Source: Rhizobium sp. BK196 (GTDB lineage: Bacteria; Pseudomonadota; Alphaproteobacteria; Rhizobiales; Rhizobiaceae). From it: DNA of 64,000 bases. The stretch spans positions 372,001 through 436,000 of the forward strand of contig NZ_JACHZB010000004.1 of assembly GCF_014193255.1 (NCBI RefSeq), written 5' to 3'. The notes below the pieces were generated by a model that saw only the letters and a program-made list of their open reading frames with translations, had not been told where the DNA came from and made no database searches. The position numbers and the translations under genes are program-made. This document shows positions 44,565 to 52,980 of the stretch, one piece after another (within the stretch, counting starts at the first letter, position 1; every line of letters begins with the position of its first letter).

Positions 44565-45584
44565 TCAGACGCGGACAGCTTCTTCGCCGAGCGGTGGGGC
44601 GACCAGTGTGTAGGGATCGAATTCGGGATAGATATCCGCCGGAATTTGCGGCTCGAAATTTTCCATGTTGCGCGTAAGGCTCGAAGGCTTCGCCGTCCCG
44701 ATCAGCACCGACGAGACGACGGGGTCGCGCAACGGAAACTGCAGAGCGGGTGCAGCCAGCGGCAGGCCGTGGCGCTTGGCCACCTCTTCCATCGCTCCGA
44801 CCTTGCCGAGCACCTCGTCGGTCGCGGGCATGTAATCGAAATGCGAACCAGGCACCGGGCCGGTTGCAAGGATGCCGGAATTGAAAACGCCGCCGACGAC
44901 GAGCGATGTGCCCTTTTGCCGGCAGAGGGGCATGAGCTCGGAAACCGCCGAACGGTCGAGCAGTGTGTAGCGGCCGGCCAGCAGGATCGCGTCTATATCG
45001 GCATTGCGCATGACGTCGAGGCAGACAGGCACCTCGTTGACGCCGAGGCCGAAAGCCTTGATCGCGCCTGAAGACTTCAGCTTTTCCAGCGCCTTGATGC
45101 CGGTATCGAGGAAGTTCTTCAGGTGCACGGCATTCTTCGCGGCGCCATGCGTATAGGAGCCGATATCGTGGACGAAGAGCATATCGATGCGGTTGAGGCC
45201 GAGACGCGCATAGCTGAAATCGACCGACCGCATGATGCCGTCATAAGAATAATCGTAGTCGGCATCGAAGGAGAGAGCATCCACATAGCCGTAACCGGGA
45301 ACGGCACCCGTCGGCACCGGGCGCAGCAGGCGGCCGACCTTGGTGGACAGCACGTAATCGTTTTCCGGCTTGTCGCGCAGGAAATCGCCGACCCTTCGTT
45401 CACCGAGTCCCAGGCCATACCACGGCGCCACATCGTAATAGCGGATGCCGTGGTTCCACGCCGTCTCCAGCGTTTCCATCGCCTGCTCGCGCGGGCAGGC
45501 GCGATAAAGGCCGCCGAGCGCTGCTGCACCGAAGCTGATTTCGGTGACCTCCAGCGCCGTCTTGCCAATTCTCCTCGTCTTCAT
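44565..45584 (-). CDS. Aldo/keto reductase, probable aldose (L-fucose-type) 1-dehydrogenase
   Basis: This is a 339-residue AKR similar to D-threo-aldose/L-fucose 1-dehydrogenases (pyridoxal reductase-like group). The tetrad residues appear in YYDVAPWYGLGLGE (Asp, Tyr), LSTKVGR (Lys) and MLFVHDIG (His). It would oxidise the free sugar to its lactone with NAD(P). Two ATGs occur in tandem; 45584 has better spacing to GGAGGA than 45587. It is sandwiched between the dehydratase and fucU genes, which is the main argument for a non-phosphorylating sugar pathway. Confidence 0.87.
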   Translation of the reverse strand: MKTRRIGKTALEVTEISFGAAALGGLYRACPREQAMETLETAWNHGIRYYDVAPWYGLGLGERRVGDFLRDKPENDYVLSTKVGRLLRPVPTGAVPGYGYVDALSFDADYDYSYDGIMRSVDFSYARLGLNRIDMLFVHDIGSYTHGAAKNAVHLKNFLDTGIKALEKLKSSGAIKAFGLGVNEVPVCLDVMRNADIDAILLAGRYTLLDRSAVSELMPLCRQKGTSLVVGGVFNSGILATGPVPGSHFDYMPATDEVLGKVGAMEEVAKRHGLPLAAPALQFPLRDPVVSSVLIGTAKPSSLTRNMENFEPQIPADIYPEFDPYTLVAPPLGEEAVRV

Positions 45585-45624
45585 CATTCCTCCTCGTGAA
45601 GACCCGAAATTCGATAAATACTAT

Positions 45625-47127
45625 TCAGAGTGTGGCGCCGAGATGCCACGGAACGAACTCGTTGTCGCCATAGCCGAAAATTTCGCTTTTCGTCTTTTTG
45701 CCCGAGGCCGTTTCCACGATCAGATCGAAGATCTCCCGGCCCTTGCCGCTGATGGTCGCGTCACCGGTGACGATCGTGCCGCAATCGATGTCCATGTCCT
45801 CTTCCATCGAAGCGTAAAGCGCCGAATTGCTGGCGAGCTTCAATGATGGCGCCGGACGACAGCCGAAGCAGCTGCCGCGGCCGGTCGTAAACGCGATCAT
45901 GTTGGCACCGCCGGCCACCTGACCGGTCGCCGACACCGGATCGTAGCCGGGCGTATCCATGAACACGAGGCCGGGGGCCGTGACGCGCTCGGCATAACCA
46001 TAGACGGCAGTCAGCGGCGAGCGGCCGCCCTTGGCAACGGCGCCGAGCGACTTTTCCAGAATGGTCGTCAGGCCGCCGCGCTTGTTGCCCGGAGACGGGT
46101 TGTTATCGAGCGAGGCGCCATGCAGGGCGACATAGTCTTCCCACCAGGCGATCTTCTCATCGAGCTTCCTGGCGACCTCGTCGCTGACGGCGCGGCTGCG
46201 CAGCAGATGCTCCGCGCCGTAGATCTCGGAGGTTTCCGAAAGGATTGCGGTGCCGCCGGCTGCGGCCAGCAGATCGGCCGCGACACCGAGCGCCGGATTG
46301 GCGGTAATGCCCGAAAAGCCGTCGGAGCCGCCGCATTGCAGGCCGATGATGATCTCGCCGACGGATATCGGCACACGCTTTTCACGGCCGACATCGGCTG
46401 CGATCTCGCGCAGCACGCCCATGGCGCGTTCGACCGCGCGGCGCGAGCCGCCGGCATCCTGAATGTTGAAATGCCGCTTGGAGGCCCCCGCACCGCTCTG
46501 GCCGTAGAGCGTCAGCTGGTTGACCTCGCAGCCGAGGCCGATCATCAGCACGCCGCCGAAATTCACGTGGCGGGTATAACCGGCAAGTGTCCTGTGCAGC
46601 ACGTTCATGCCGTCACCGGTCGAGCTCATGCCGCAACCCTGGTCGTGAACGATCGGCACGAAGCCGTCGATCCCGTCATAATGCGGCAGGATGGTGCGGT
46701 TGGCCTCGTCGGCAATCGCCCGGCAGACCGTGGTGGAACAGTTCACGCTGGCGATGATGCCGATATAGTTGCGCGTCGCAGCGCGTCCGTCGGCACGGCG
46801 ATAGCCCATGAAGGTGCGCGCCTTGTCATCAACACTTGCTTCCTCGGGAGCGGAATTGGCCGTCGCGGCAAGCCGGTCGTTTTCGAAATGGAGATTATGG
46901 CTGTGAACGTGATCGCCGGCTTTTACGTCCGCAGTCGTGCGGCCGATCGCCTGGCCGTATTTGACGACCGGTGTTCCGAGCGGAATGTCCGTGATGGCGA
47001 TCTTGTGGCCGGCGTCGATCTTCTGCCGCGTCTTCACATTGGCGACATCAGATCCTTCAGCGATCGGTGCCGTTGCGACCGCGACATTGTCTCCGGCCGA
47101 CAGGATGATCCAATTCTGTCTGTCCAA
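45625..47127 (-). CDS. UxaA-family altronate/sugar-acid dehydratase
   Basis: This 500-residue protein combines an N-terminal SAF domain (about residues 8-80: VAVATAPIAEGSDVA ... GDHVHSHNL) with a C-terminal altronate/galactarate dehydratase domain. Conserved Cys/His motifs of that domain are present (VNCSTTVCRAIADE, VHDQGCGMSS, GLQCGGSDGFSG, GRGSCFGCRPAPSLKLASN). The start is probably a TTG at 47127, with GGGAGAAG a few bases upstream and a normal family N-terminus; no good ATG exists. In Campylobacter a UxaA homologue serves fucose use, so here it may dehydrate L-fuconate or a related acid. Confidence 0.87.
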   Translation of the reverse strand: MDRQNWIILSAGDNVAVATAPIAEGSDVANVKTRQKIDAGHKIAITDIPLGTPVVKYGQAIGRTTADVKAGDHVHSHNLHFENDRLAATANSAPEEASVDDKARTFMGYRRADGRAATRNYIGIIASVNCSTTVCRAIADEANRTILPHYDGIDGFVPIVHDQGCGMSSTGDGMNVLHRTLAGYTRHVNFGGVLMIGLGCEVNQLTLYGQSGAGASKRHFNIQDAGGSRRAVERAMGVLREIAADVGREKRVPISVGEIIIGLQCGGSDGFSGITANPALGVAADLLAAAGGTAILSETSEIYGAEHLLRSRAVSDEVARKLDEKIAWWEDYVALHGASLDNNPSPGNKRGGLTTILEKSLGAVAKGGRSPLTAVYGYAERVTAPGLVFMDTPGYDPVSATGQVAGGANMIAFTTGRGSCFGCRPAPSLKLASNSALYASMEEDMDIDCGTIVTGDATISGKGREIFDLIVETASGKKTKSEIFGYGDNEFVPWHLGATL

Positions 47128-47182
47128 TTTCTTCTCCCTGGGGAAGCGTCCGCTACATCGGCGAAATGCGCATTGATTTTGT

Positions 47183-47209
47183 TTTTTATCTACAATAAAC
47201 ATTTTCAAG
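47183..47209 (-). promoter_or_regulatory. Operator-like motif upstream of the dehydratase gene
   Basis: TTTTTATC followed by TACAATAAACATTTTCAAG matches 21 of 26 bases of the motif at 43962-43987. It lies 56-82 bases before the dehydratase start, in the intergenic region shared with the divergent GntR gene. Confidence 0.6.
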
Positions 47210-47376
47210 TCAACGGGAATATTGATCCTGTGGACGAGGGAGGCAAACAGCCGCATGCGACTGAAAATAAGATAAAAGTCGCTTGAAGAGGCTCCTGGTC
47301 CGGCTATGCCCGTTCTCAGCGGCGGGCATCATCGCCGTGTCGCAGGACCGTCGGGTTGGGCGGAAAGCAGGGTCTG

Positions 47377-48276
47377 ATGGCAAGACAGAATACGGTCTTC
47401 AAGGAAGCGTATAATCGGTATGCGGCAGCGTTGCGCCTGGACACAGCGCTGCCTTCGGAGCCCGAGATTGCCGCCCAGCTCGGCGTTAGCCGCAGCACCG
47501 CGCGCGCCATCCTGACCCGCCTCAGCGAAGAGGGCATCATCCGCTGGAACAAGCGCCAGAAGATCGTGCTGCGCCAGCCTGTTGACCGCGACTTCTTCCC
47601 CTCGGAAGAAACGGATTCACTGCACGACATCATCGAGCGCAGCTTCATGCAGCGCATCCTGTCGGATGAGGCAGCCCCCGGCATGCAGATCAACGAGCTG
47701 GAGCTTGCCCGCGAGATCGGCACGGGCACGACCAGCGTGCGCGAATTCCTGATCCGTTTCTCCCGCTTCGGGCTGATCGAAAAACGTCCGAACAGCCATT
47801 GGACACTGAAGGGTTTTACCCGCGAATTCGCCTTGGAACTCGCCGATGTGCGCGAAATGTTCGAGCTGCATTCGGCAGCCGAATTCGGCAAGCTTCCTGC
47901 CGGAAATCAAGCCTGGGCCGATCTTGCTGTTATCAAGGAAGATCACCTCTCGATGCTCTCCGATATCAATAACCGCTTCAAGGAATTCTCGGTACTCGAC
48001 GAGCGCTTTCACCTCTTGATCCACCGCGCCTCGAAGAACCGCTTCATCGCCGATTTCTACGACGCGATCGCCATCATCTTTCACTATCACTATCAGTGGA
48101 ACAAGACGGCTGCCCGGGAACGCAACGAGCGCGCGATCCACGAACACCTCGATTATATAGCAGCACTGGAAGCCCGCGATCAGGCAAAGATCGAGGCCGC
48201 CTGCCGCATCCACCTTCGCTCGGCCCGCCAGACGCTGCTGCAATCGCTGCCGCAGGGCGCCACGGAAGGTGTCTGA
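47377..48276 (+). CDS. GntR-family (FCD) regulator with an extra winged-helix domain
   Basis: This is a 299-residue regulator. Residues 15-75 form a GntR-like winged helix (SEPEIAAQLGVSRSTARAIL). A second winged helix follows at about 90-155 (INELELAREIGTGTTSVREF), then an FCD-type effector domain whose metal His ligands may be in RFHLLIHRAS and CRIHLRSA. A normal FCD regulator has one HTH and about 230 residues. The ATG at 47377 gives a sensible N-terminus (MARQNTVFKEAYNRY), with a weak AGGG site. It is divergent from the dehydratase operon and probably controls it. Confidence 0.86.
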   Translation: MARQNTVFKEAYNRYAAALRLDTALPSEPEIAAQLGVSRSTARAILTRLSEEGIIRWNKRQKIVLRQPVDRDFFPSEETDSLHDIIERSFMQRILSDEAAPGMQINELELAREIGTGTTSVREFLIRFSRFGLIEKRPNSHWTLKGFTREFALELADVREMFELHSAAEFGKLPAGNQAWADLAVIKEDHLSMLSDINNRFKEFSVLDERFHLLIHRASKNRFIADFYDAIAIIFHYHYQWNKTAARERNERAIHEHLDYIAALEARDQAKIEAACRIHLRSARQTLLQSLPQGATEGV

Positions 48277-48330
48277 ATTATCACCTGAAGGGTGTGCCGC
48301 GTGGCCCCCTCATCCGCCCTTCAGCCCACC

Positions 48331-49824
48331 CTAATGCGACGCCGCCTCGCTGGCCCTGCTGCTCGCGCCCCCGGTCTTCACGCCGCGACCAATCGGAATA
48401 AGCCAGGTCGTCGCAAAGGTCAGCACCGCCACGACCACGACACCCCAGAAGCTCCAGTGCAGTGCCGCATCGAAGACCGCGCGAGTCGCCGGATCGGCGG
48501 CGAGTGCCGAGAGCCCGGTCGGCTGGTTCAGCGCCTCACGCAGGCTGCTGGCCGCCTCACCCGTCGCATAGTGGTCGATGCCGGCATTGAGGACGGCGCC
48601 GAGCACCGTGGCGCCGAGCGTATTGCCGAGGCTGCGGGAAAAGATGTTCGAGGCAGTGGCGCTTCCGCGCATCGACCACTCCACGCTGTCCTGCACCAGC
48701 GCAATGCTGGTGAGATTGATGAGACCCATGCCGAAGCCCATGAAGAAGGAGCCGGCGCCGGCCACTGCCGGATGGCTTTCCGGCGTGAGGAACAGCAGGA
48801 AGGCCGCGCCGAAGGGGAACATGAAGCTGCCGACGCGCAGCGTGTTGCGGATGCCGAATGCCCTGAAGAACCGGCTGGAAAGCATCACCGACAGTGGCCA
48901 ACCGACCACCAGCATGGTCAGCGTGAAACCGGCAACGATCGGCGAGCGGCCGAGCACGCCCTGCACATACATCGGCAGGATCGTCGAAAGGCCGATCAGC
49001 GCCATGCCGGCAAGCAGCATGCAGGCATTGCTGGTCGCCACCAGCCGGCGGCTCCAGAGCGCAATCGAAATGATCGGCTCCGGCGTGCGCTTCTCCTGCA
49101 GCACGAAAAGAATGCCGGTCACGACGAAGACGATGGCAAGCGAGATGAGAATCCAGGCCGGCGCAGTCGTTTCCGTCAGGATCGTCAGGAGCGCGACGAT
49201 GGAAATCGAAAACAGGATGGCGCCGAGATAATCGATCTTGGCTTGCCTGTGCGCCACGTCCTCCTTCAGGAAGATCAGAAAGGCGGCGATCGACAGGACG
49301 CCGATCGGCAGGTTGATCCAGAAGATCCAGGCCCAGGAGATCGTATCGACAATGATGCCGCCGGCGAGCGGTCCGACGACGGCCGAAGTCGCCCAGACGG
49401 TCGCCATCACGCCCTGCACCTTGCCGCGCTCCTCCAGCTTGAACAGGTCGCCGATGATCGTCATCGTCACCGGCTGGATCGCCCCGGCGCCAAGGCCCTG
49501 CACCAGCCGGAAGATAATGAGCGAGGCCATCGACCAGGCAAGGCCGCAGAAGAGCGAGCCGACGAGGAAAATCAGGATGCCGCCGATCAGCACCGGCTTG
49601 CGCCCGAAAATATCCGAAAGCTTGCCGTAGATGACCGTTGTCGTGGACTGCGCCAGCAGGAAGGCGGAGAAGACCCAGCTGTAATAGGTGAAGCCGCCGA
49701 GCTGGCCGACGATGCGGGGCATCGCGGTCGCCACGATCGTGGCTTCGATCGCCACCATGAAGGTCGCGAGCATGATCGTGGCGACGACGAGCGTGCGGTT
49801 GGATTGCTGGGCGGTGGCTGACAT
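48331..49824 (-). CDS. MFS multidrug exporter, DHA2 family (14 TMS)
   Basis: This is a 497-residue inner-membrane proton-driven efflux pump of the EmrB/QacA group with about 14 hydrophobic segments. Motif A (YGKLSDIFGRKPVLIGG) and motif D1 (IEATIVATAMPRIV) are clear. It is convergent with the GntR gene and has no adaptor (EmrA) gene beside it. The start follows GAGAGGTTCATC. Substrates cannot be predicted. Confidence 0.9.
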   Translation of the reverse strand: MSATAQQSNRTLVVATIMLATFMVAIEATIVATAMPRIVGQLGGFTYYSWVFSAFLLAQSTTTVIYGKLSDIFGRKPVLIGGILIFLVGSLFCGLAWSMASLIIFRLVQGLGAGAIQPVTMTIIGDLFKLEERGKVQGVMATVWATSAVVGPLAGGIIVDTISWAWIFWINLPIGVLSIAAFLIFLKEDVAHRQAKIDYLGAILFSISIVALLTILTETTAPAWILISLAIVFVVTGILFVLQEKRTPEPIISIALWSRRLVATSNACMLLAGMALIGLSTILPMYVQGVLGRSPIVAGFTLTMLVVGWPLSVMLSSRFFRAFGIRNTLRVGSFMFPFGAAFLLFLTPESHPAVAGAGSFFMGFGMGLINLTSIALVQDSVEWSMRGSATASNIFSRSLGNTLGATVLGAVLNAGIDHYATGEAASSLREALNQPTGLSALAADPATRAVFDAALHWSFWGVVVVAVLTFATTWLIPIGRGVKTGGASSRASEAASH

Positions 49825-50191
49825 GATGAACCTCTCGGGGCGCCTTCTCCGTGATACGGAAAAGCCGCTGCCGGCTGGTGGGCTAGTGCAACGCGAAGTG
49901 TCGGCAGTCTTTTATGCTCCTGCTGATAGCAGGTAAAGCGTAAGTGAGATGCTTTCTCCGATGCCGACGCTTCAAACCGCTTCCGGCCCAGGAGAATTTC
50001 AAATACAACACATCTTGCGAAGGATGCTTCGGCGGGTACCCGCCGGAAAAAGAGATCTGGCACGCCAGGGCTCTTGGATGTCAGGATTGCATTTCCGCCA
50101 GGTTATCCCAACTGAAAACCTGATGCAGGCCTGTGAACCGCTCCATCGCGGATGCGAAAAGGTTCGGATCCGGGCACGGAAATGGCGAGTG
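49825..50191. other. Intergenic region without a recognised gene
   Basis: The open frames here show no plausible protein. A small hairpin CCTGCT-GAT-AGCAGG (49919-49933) without a T-run is the only clear structure. Confidence 0.4.
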
Positions 50192-51034
50192 ATGATGGCG
50201 CATGTTTTGGCTGCGAGCGGCGGCGTTAAACAGGTAATTTGCATCAATTGGGGTACAAGATACGGGCCGACTTTCATCAACCGGCTCTACGCGATGGTGG
50301 CGCGCAACATCACGCCGCCCTTCACCTTCACATGCTTCACCGACTGCCGGGACAATCTCCATCCCAGTATCCTGTGCGAGGATCTGCCGCCTCTCGATGT
50401 CGAGATGCCCGTCAATACCAGGGGCATCTGGCCGAAGGCGAGGCTTTGGGGCCCGAAGCTCGGCAGCCTGAGCGGGCCGGTCCTCTATCTGGACCTCGAC
50501 CTCGTCATCGTCGCCTCCCTCGATGCGTTTTTCGAAGTCGGAGGACCCGATGACGTCGTCATGGCCCGCAACCAGACGACGCCTTTCGAAAGGCTCGGGC
50601 AGAGCTCGCTCTTTCGCTTTCCGGTCGGCAAGCTCCTGCCGCTGCAGGAAGAGTTCAGGGCCAACCCGCAGAAAGTGGCCGATGAATATGAGTATGAGCA
50701 GCGTTTCGTCACCCGCAAGGCGCCCGGCGGCGTGAAATTCTTCCCGCGAAACTGGGTTCTGCATTTCCGGCAGGACTGCCACTGGGCCTTTCCGCTGAAC
50801 TATTTTCTCGCGCCGCGCCTGCCATCCAGCGCCCGCGTCGTCCTCTTCCCGCGCGGCTTCCACCCGCAGAACGCCATCGAAGGCAAATTCGGCCCGCGGG
50901 GCCGGGGCGAAACCAGGCTCGCTCATATCAAGGGCGTCTTCGATGCCAGCAAACGCGACGGCAAGCAGCCCTTCCGCTACCTGCGCCATTATATATTGCC
51001 GACGCCCTGGGTGGCCGAGCATTGGCACGAGTGA
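50192..51034 (+). CDS. Putative glycosyltransferase (GT-A fold)
   Basis: This protein of about 280 residues opens with VKQVICINWGTRYGPTFINR and carries a DxD-type motif (VLYLDLDLVIVASLDAFF), as in nucleotide-sugar-dependent GT-A transferases (GT8-like). The C-terminal half includes KFFPRNWVLHFRQDC and LAHIKGVF. The true start is likely one of the two tandem ATGs at 50192/50195; a longer frame to 49949 has unnatural composition. It sits alone, so the acceptor is unknown; surface polysaccharide is a reasonable guess. Confidence 0.75.
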   Translation: MMAHVLAASGGVKQVICINWGTRYGPTFINRLYAMVARNITPPFTFTCFTDCRDNLHPSILCEDLPPLDVEMPVNTRGIWPKARLWGPKLGSLSGPVLYLDLDLVIVASLDAFFEVGGPDDVVMARNQTTPFERLGQSSLFRFPVGKLLPLQEEFRANPQKVADEYEYEQRFVTRKAPGGVKFFPRNWVLHFRQDCHWAFPLNYFLAPRLPSSARVVLFPRGFHPQNAIEGKFGPRGRGETRLAHIKGVFDASKRDGKQPFRYLRHYILPTPWVAEHWHE

Positions 51035-51103
51035 GAACGGGCGGCGGCGGAACAATTTCCAATTTCGATTGTTGTCGGCTGAGGAAAACTGCGGGGTGCT
51101 CCC

Positions 51104-51607
51104 ATGCGTCCTCTTTTCTTTGCGACAATGCTCACGCTCACAGGTTTAGCTGCCGGCGCGAACGCGTCCGAGGCGGATTTCCTCAATTCGCTCGAGGGTG
51201 ACTGGAGCGGAAGCGGAATGGTCCTGACCAGGATCGGCGGAGCGAAGGTCAACGTCTCCTGCAATCTGAAATCCGACGCGGGCGCCTCGACCGTTGCGAT
51301 GAACGGCAGCTGCCGCGGTCTCGCCGTCATCACGAGAAGCTTTTCGGCAAATGTGAAGGCCGCCGGGCAACGTTACATCGGCAACTACACCGGGCCATCG
51401 GGCCAGCCGTCCAAGCTCGTCGGCAGCCGGAAAGGCGATGCCCTCACCTTCAACGTCACCTGGGCGCGCGTCACCAATGGCGACCGGAGCGCAAACATGA
51501 TGATCGAAAAGGTCGGCCAGAACGGCCTTCGCCTGCAGACTGTCGATCGTGACCCCGCATCGGGCCGGTCGGTGGTGACGAGCCGTATCGATCTGCAGCG
51601 GCAGTGA
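51104..51607 (+). CDS. Secreted protein, unknown function
   Basis: This is a 167-residue protein with a signal peptide (RPLFFATMLTLTGLAAGANA, cut before SEADF). The mature part begins with LEGDWSGSGMV and looks like a small beta-barrel of the lipocalin/calycin kind, with Cys in NVSCNLKSDAG and NGSCRG that may pair. A relic of its 3' end is repeated at 55021-55051. The gene stands alone and has no recognised function. Confidence 0.75.
   Translation: MRPLFFATMLTLTGLAAGANASEADFLNSLEGDWSGSGMVLTRIGGAKVNVSCNLKSDAGASTVAMNGSCRGLAVITRSFSANVKAAGQRYIGNYTGPSGQPSKLVGSRKGDALTFNVTWARVTNGDRSANMMIEKVGQNGLRLQTVDRDPASGRSVVTSRIDLQRQ
51574..51604 (+). repeat. Direct repeat copy A (3' end of the secreted-protein gene)
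   Basis: This 31-base stretch at the end of the secreted-protein gene matches 55021-55051 at 29 of 31 positions. The two copies bracket the methyltransferase and GGDEF-EAL genes. Confidence 0.75.
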
Positions 51608-51679
51608 CTGATGTCTCAACAGCGGCGAGATCGCCGGATCGGGATATCGGATTCTGTGATGCCCCGATCCGGCGAAGGG

Positions 51680-52723
51680 TTACGACCGCTTTCTGATGGT
51701 GGCGTAAATGATGTTGCGGTTGGCACCGAACCAGACCGTCTTTTCGCCCGTGCCCTCAGGCGCACTGTTGTTGGCAATGCGCCACATGTCCGCCTCGGAA
51801 CGCTGGAGGAGCTCCCAGTTCATGTAGGATTCCATGTATCCGTCGTCGGCCATCTCGTCGGAGAAGTTGGCGAAGAGAAAGACGCCGCCCGGCTTCAGCA
51901 TGTCCATGCAGATCTGGGTGAGCCGGATTGCGACTTTATCGGTGAGGTAATCGTACAATCCCGCTGCATAGATCAGATCGAATGTGCCAATCTGATGCTT
52001 TCGCGCCAGCAGGCCGCGCACGGATCCATTGACAGGCTCGACGGCAGTTCCATGGAATTGGCTGGAGATCGTGCCAATGCTTTCGGGGTCCTGATCGAGA
52101 GCAACCCAACGTTTAAGGCGGCCTTCTGCAAGCGCTTTTGATGCCTCCGCTTCGCGAAGGTGACCGGCGGCGACGGCCAGCACCTCGGTATCCGGACCCG
52201 TTCGCGCCGCGGTCTCGTCGACGAAGCGGGTCAGGATGTCGCGACGTTCCCTCACGGCGACCGGGCCGGGGGCGTTTATCGTGTATTCGAAGATATCAAG
52301 ACCGAGAGGCGTGGATCTGGCCACTTCTTCGGCCACCGCCCGATGCCCATAAATAAAGTCTATGAGACTGGCATCCCCGGAATAGCCGCGAGGTTTTTCA
52401 AAGGACCAGCGAGTGAACGGGCACTGCTGCAGAATTTCTGCCGAAGGATGGGCCTGAATAATCGGGATGAGCCTCTGCCACACAGCAGCGCCGAATTTGT
52501 GACGGACGTCATGGAGCTGGCCGATCAGCCACCTGACTGCATCAGGCAGGTTCCTGCCCGCGGCAAGCCGCTGCATCGCAATGCTGATGACGACAGCGAA
52601 CTCGGCCTCCGCCGTGCGCAGAAGGTCTGGTTCATTATCCTGGTTGGGTGAAGGGAAGTTATTGCTGACGGACTGCGGTGTGATCAGGCTTTGGCCATCA
52701 AGAGCAAAAAGGGGCTGAGCCAC
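51680..52723 (-). CDS. SAM-dependent methyltransferase (possibly PhcB-like)
   Basis: This is a 347-residue class I methyltransferase with an N-terminal helical region (residues 1-150). A SAM-binding core follows with an unusual motif I (EVLAVAAGHLREAEASKAL), an acidic motif II (RWVALDQDPES) and FDLIYAAGLYDYLTDKVA. It resembles proteins annotated as 3-hydroxypalmitic-acid methyl ester biosynthesis (PhcB-like), but this is a weak recollection. It is divergent from a GGDEF-EAL gene, so a signalling link is possible. The molecule methylated is unknown. Confidence 0.75.
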   Translation of the reverse strand: MAQPLFALDGQSLITPQSVSNNFPSPNQDNEPDLLRTAEAEFAVVISIAMQRLAAGRNLPDAVRWLIGQLHDVRHKFGAAVWQRLIPIIQAHPSAEILQQCPFTRWSFEKPRGYSGDASLIDFIYGHRAVAEEVARSTPLGLDIFEYTINAPGPVAVRERRDILTRFVDETAARTGPDTEVLAVAAGHLREAEASKALAEGRLKRWVALDQDPESIGTISSQFHGTAVEPVNGSVRGLLARKHQIGTFDLIYAAGLYDYLTDKVAIRLTQICMDMLKPGGVFLFANFSDEMADDGYMESYMNWELLQRSEADMWRIANNSAPEGTGEKTVWFGANRNIIYATIRKRS

Positions 52724-52980
52724 GGAACCTCACTGGTTAATATAAACTTAATACATTGTATAAAATCACCAATACTCGCATAAAGGTCAAGCGTTAAGGT
52801 TGGCGGCGGCGGACAAATGCACGTCTTAGCTTTAGAAAATATTAGTGAACCCAACAGATACTCCGCCCGCTTGGGGATCGTTCGAGCGTTATTGGTTGAT
52901 GTGGAATTGGCGTAAGGTTATCCAGCGTCAGCTAGCAGTCTGCGGAGGGCAGCTGCTGCAAGAAGTTTGGTAGCAGGGGC

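Noticed and set aside
49949-50191. N-terminal extension of the glycosyltransferase
   Set aside because: Composition is unlike the family, and a sensible start with tandem ATGs lies at 50192/50195.
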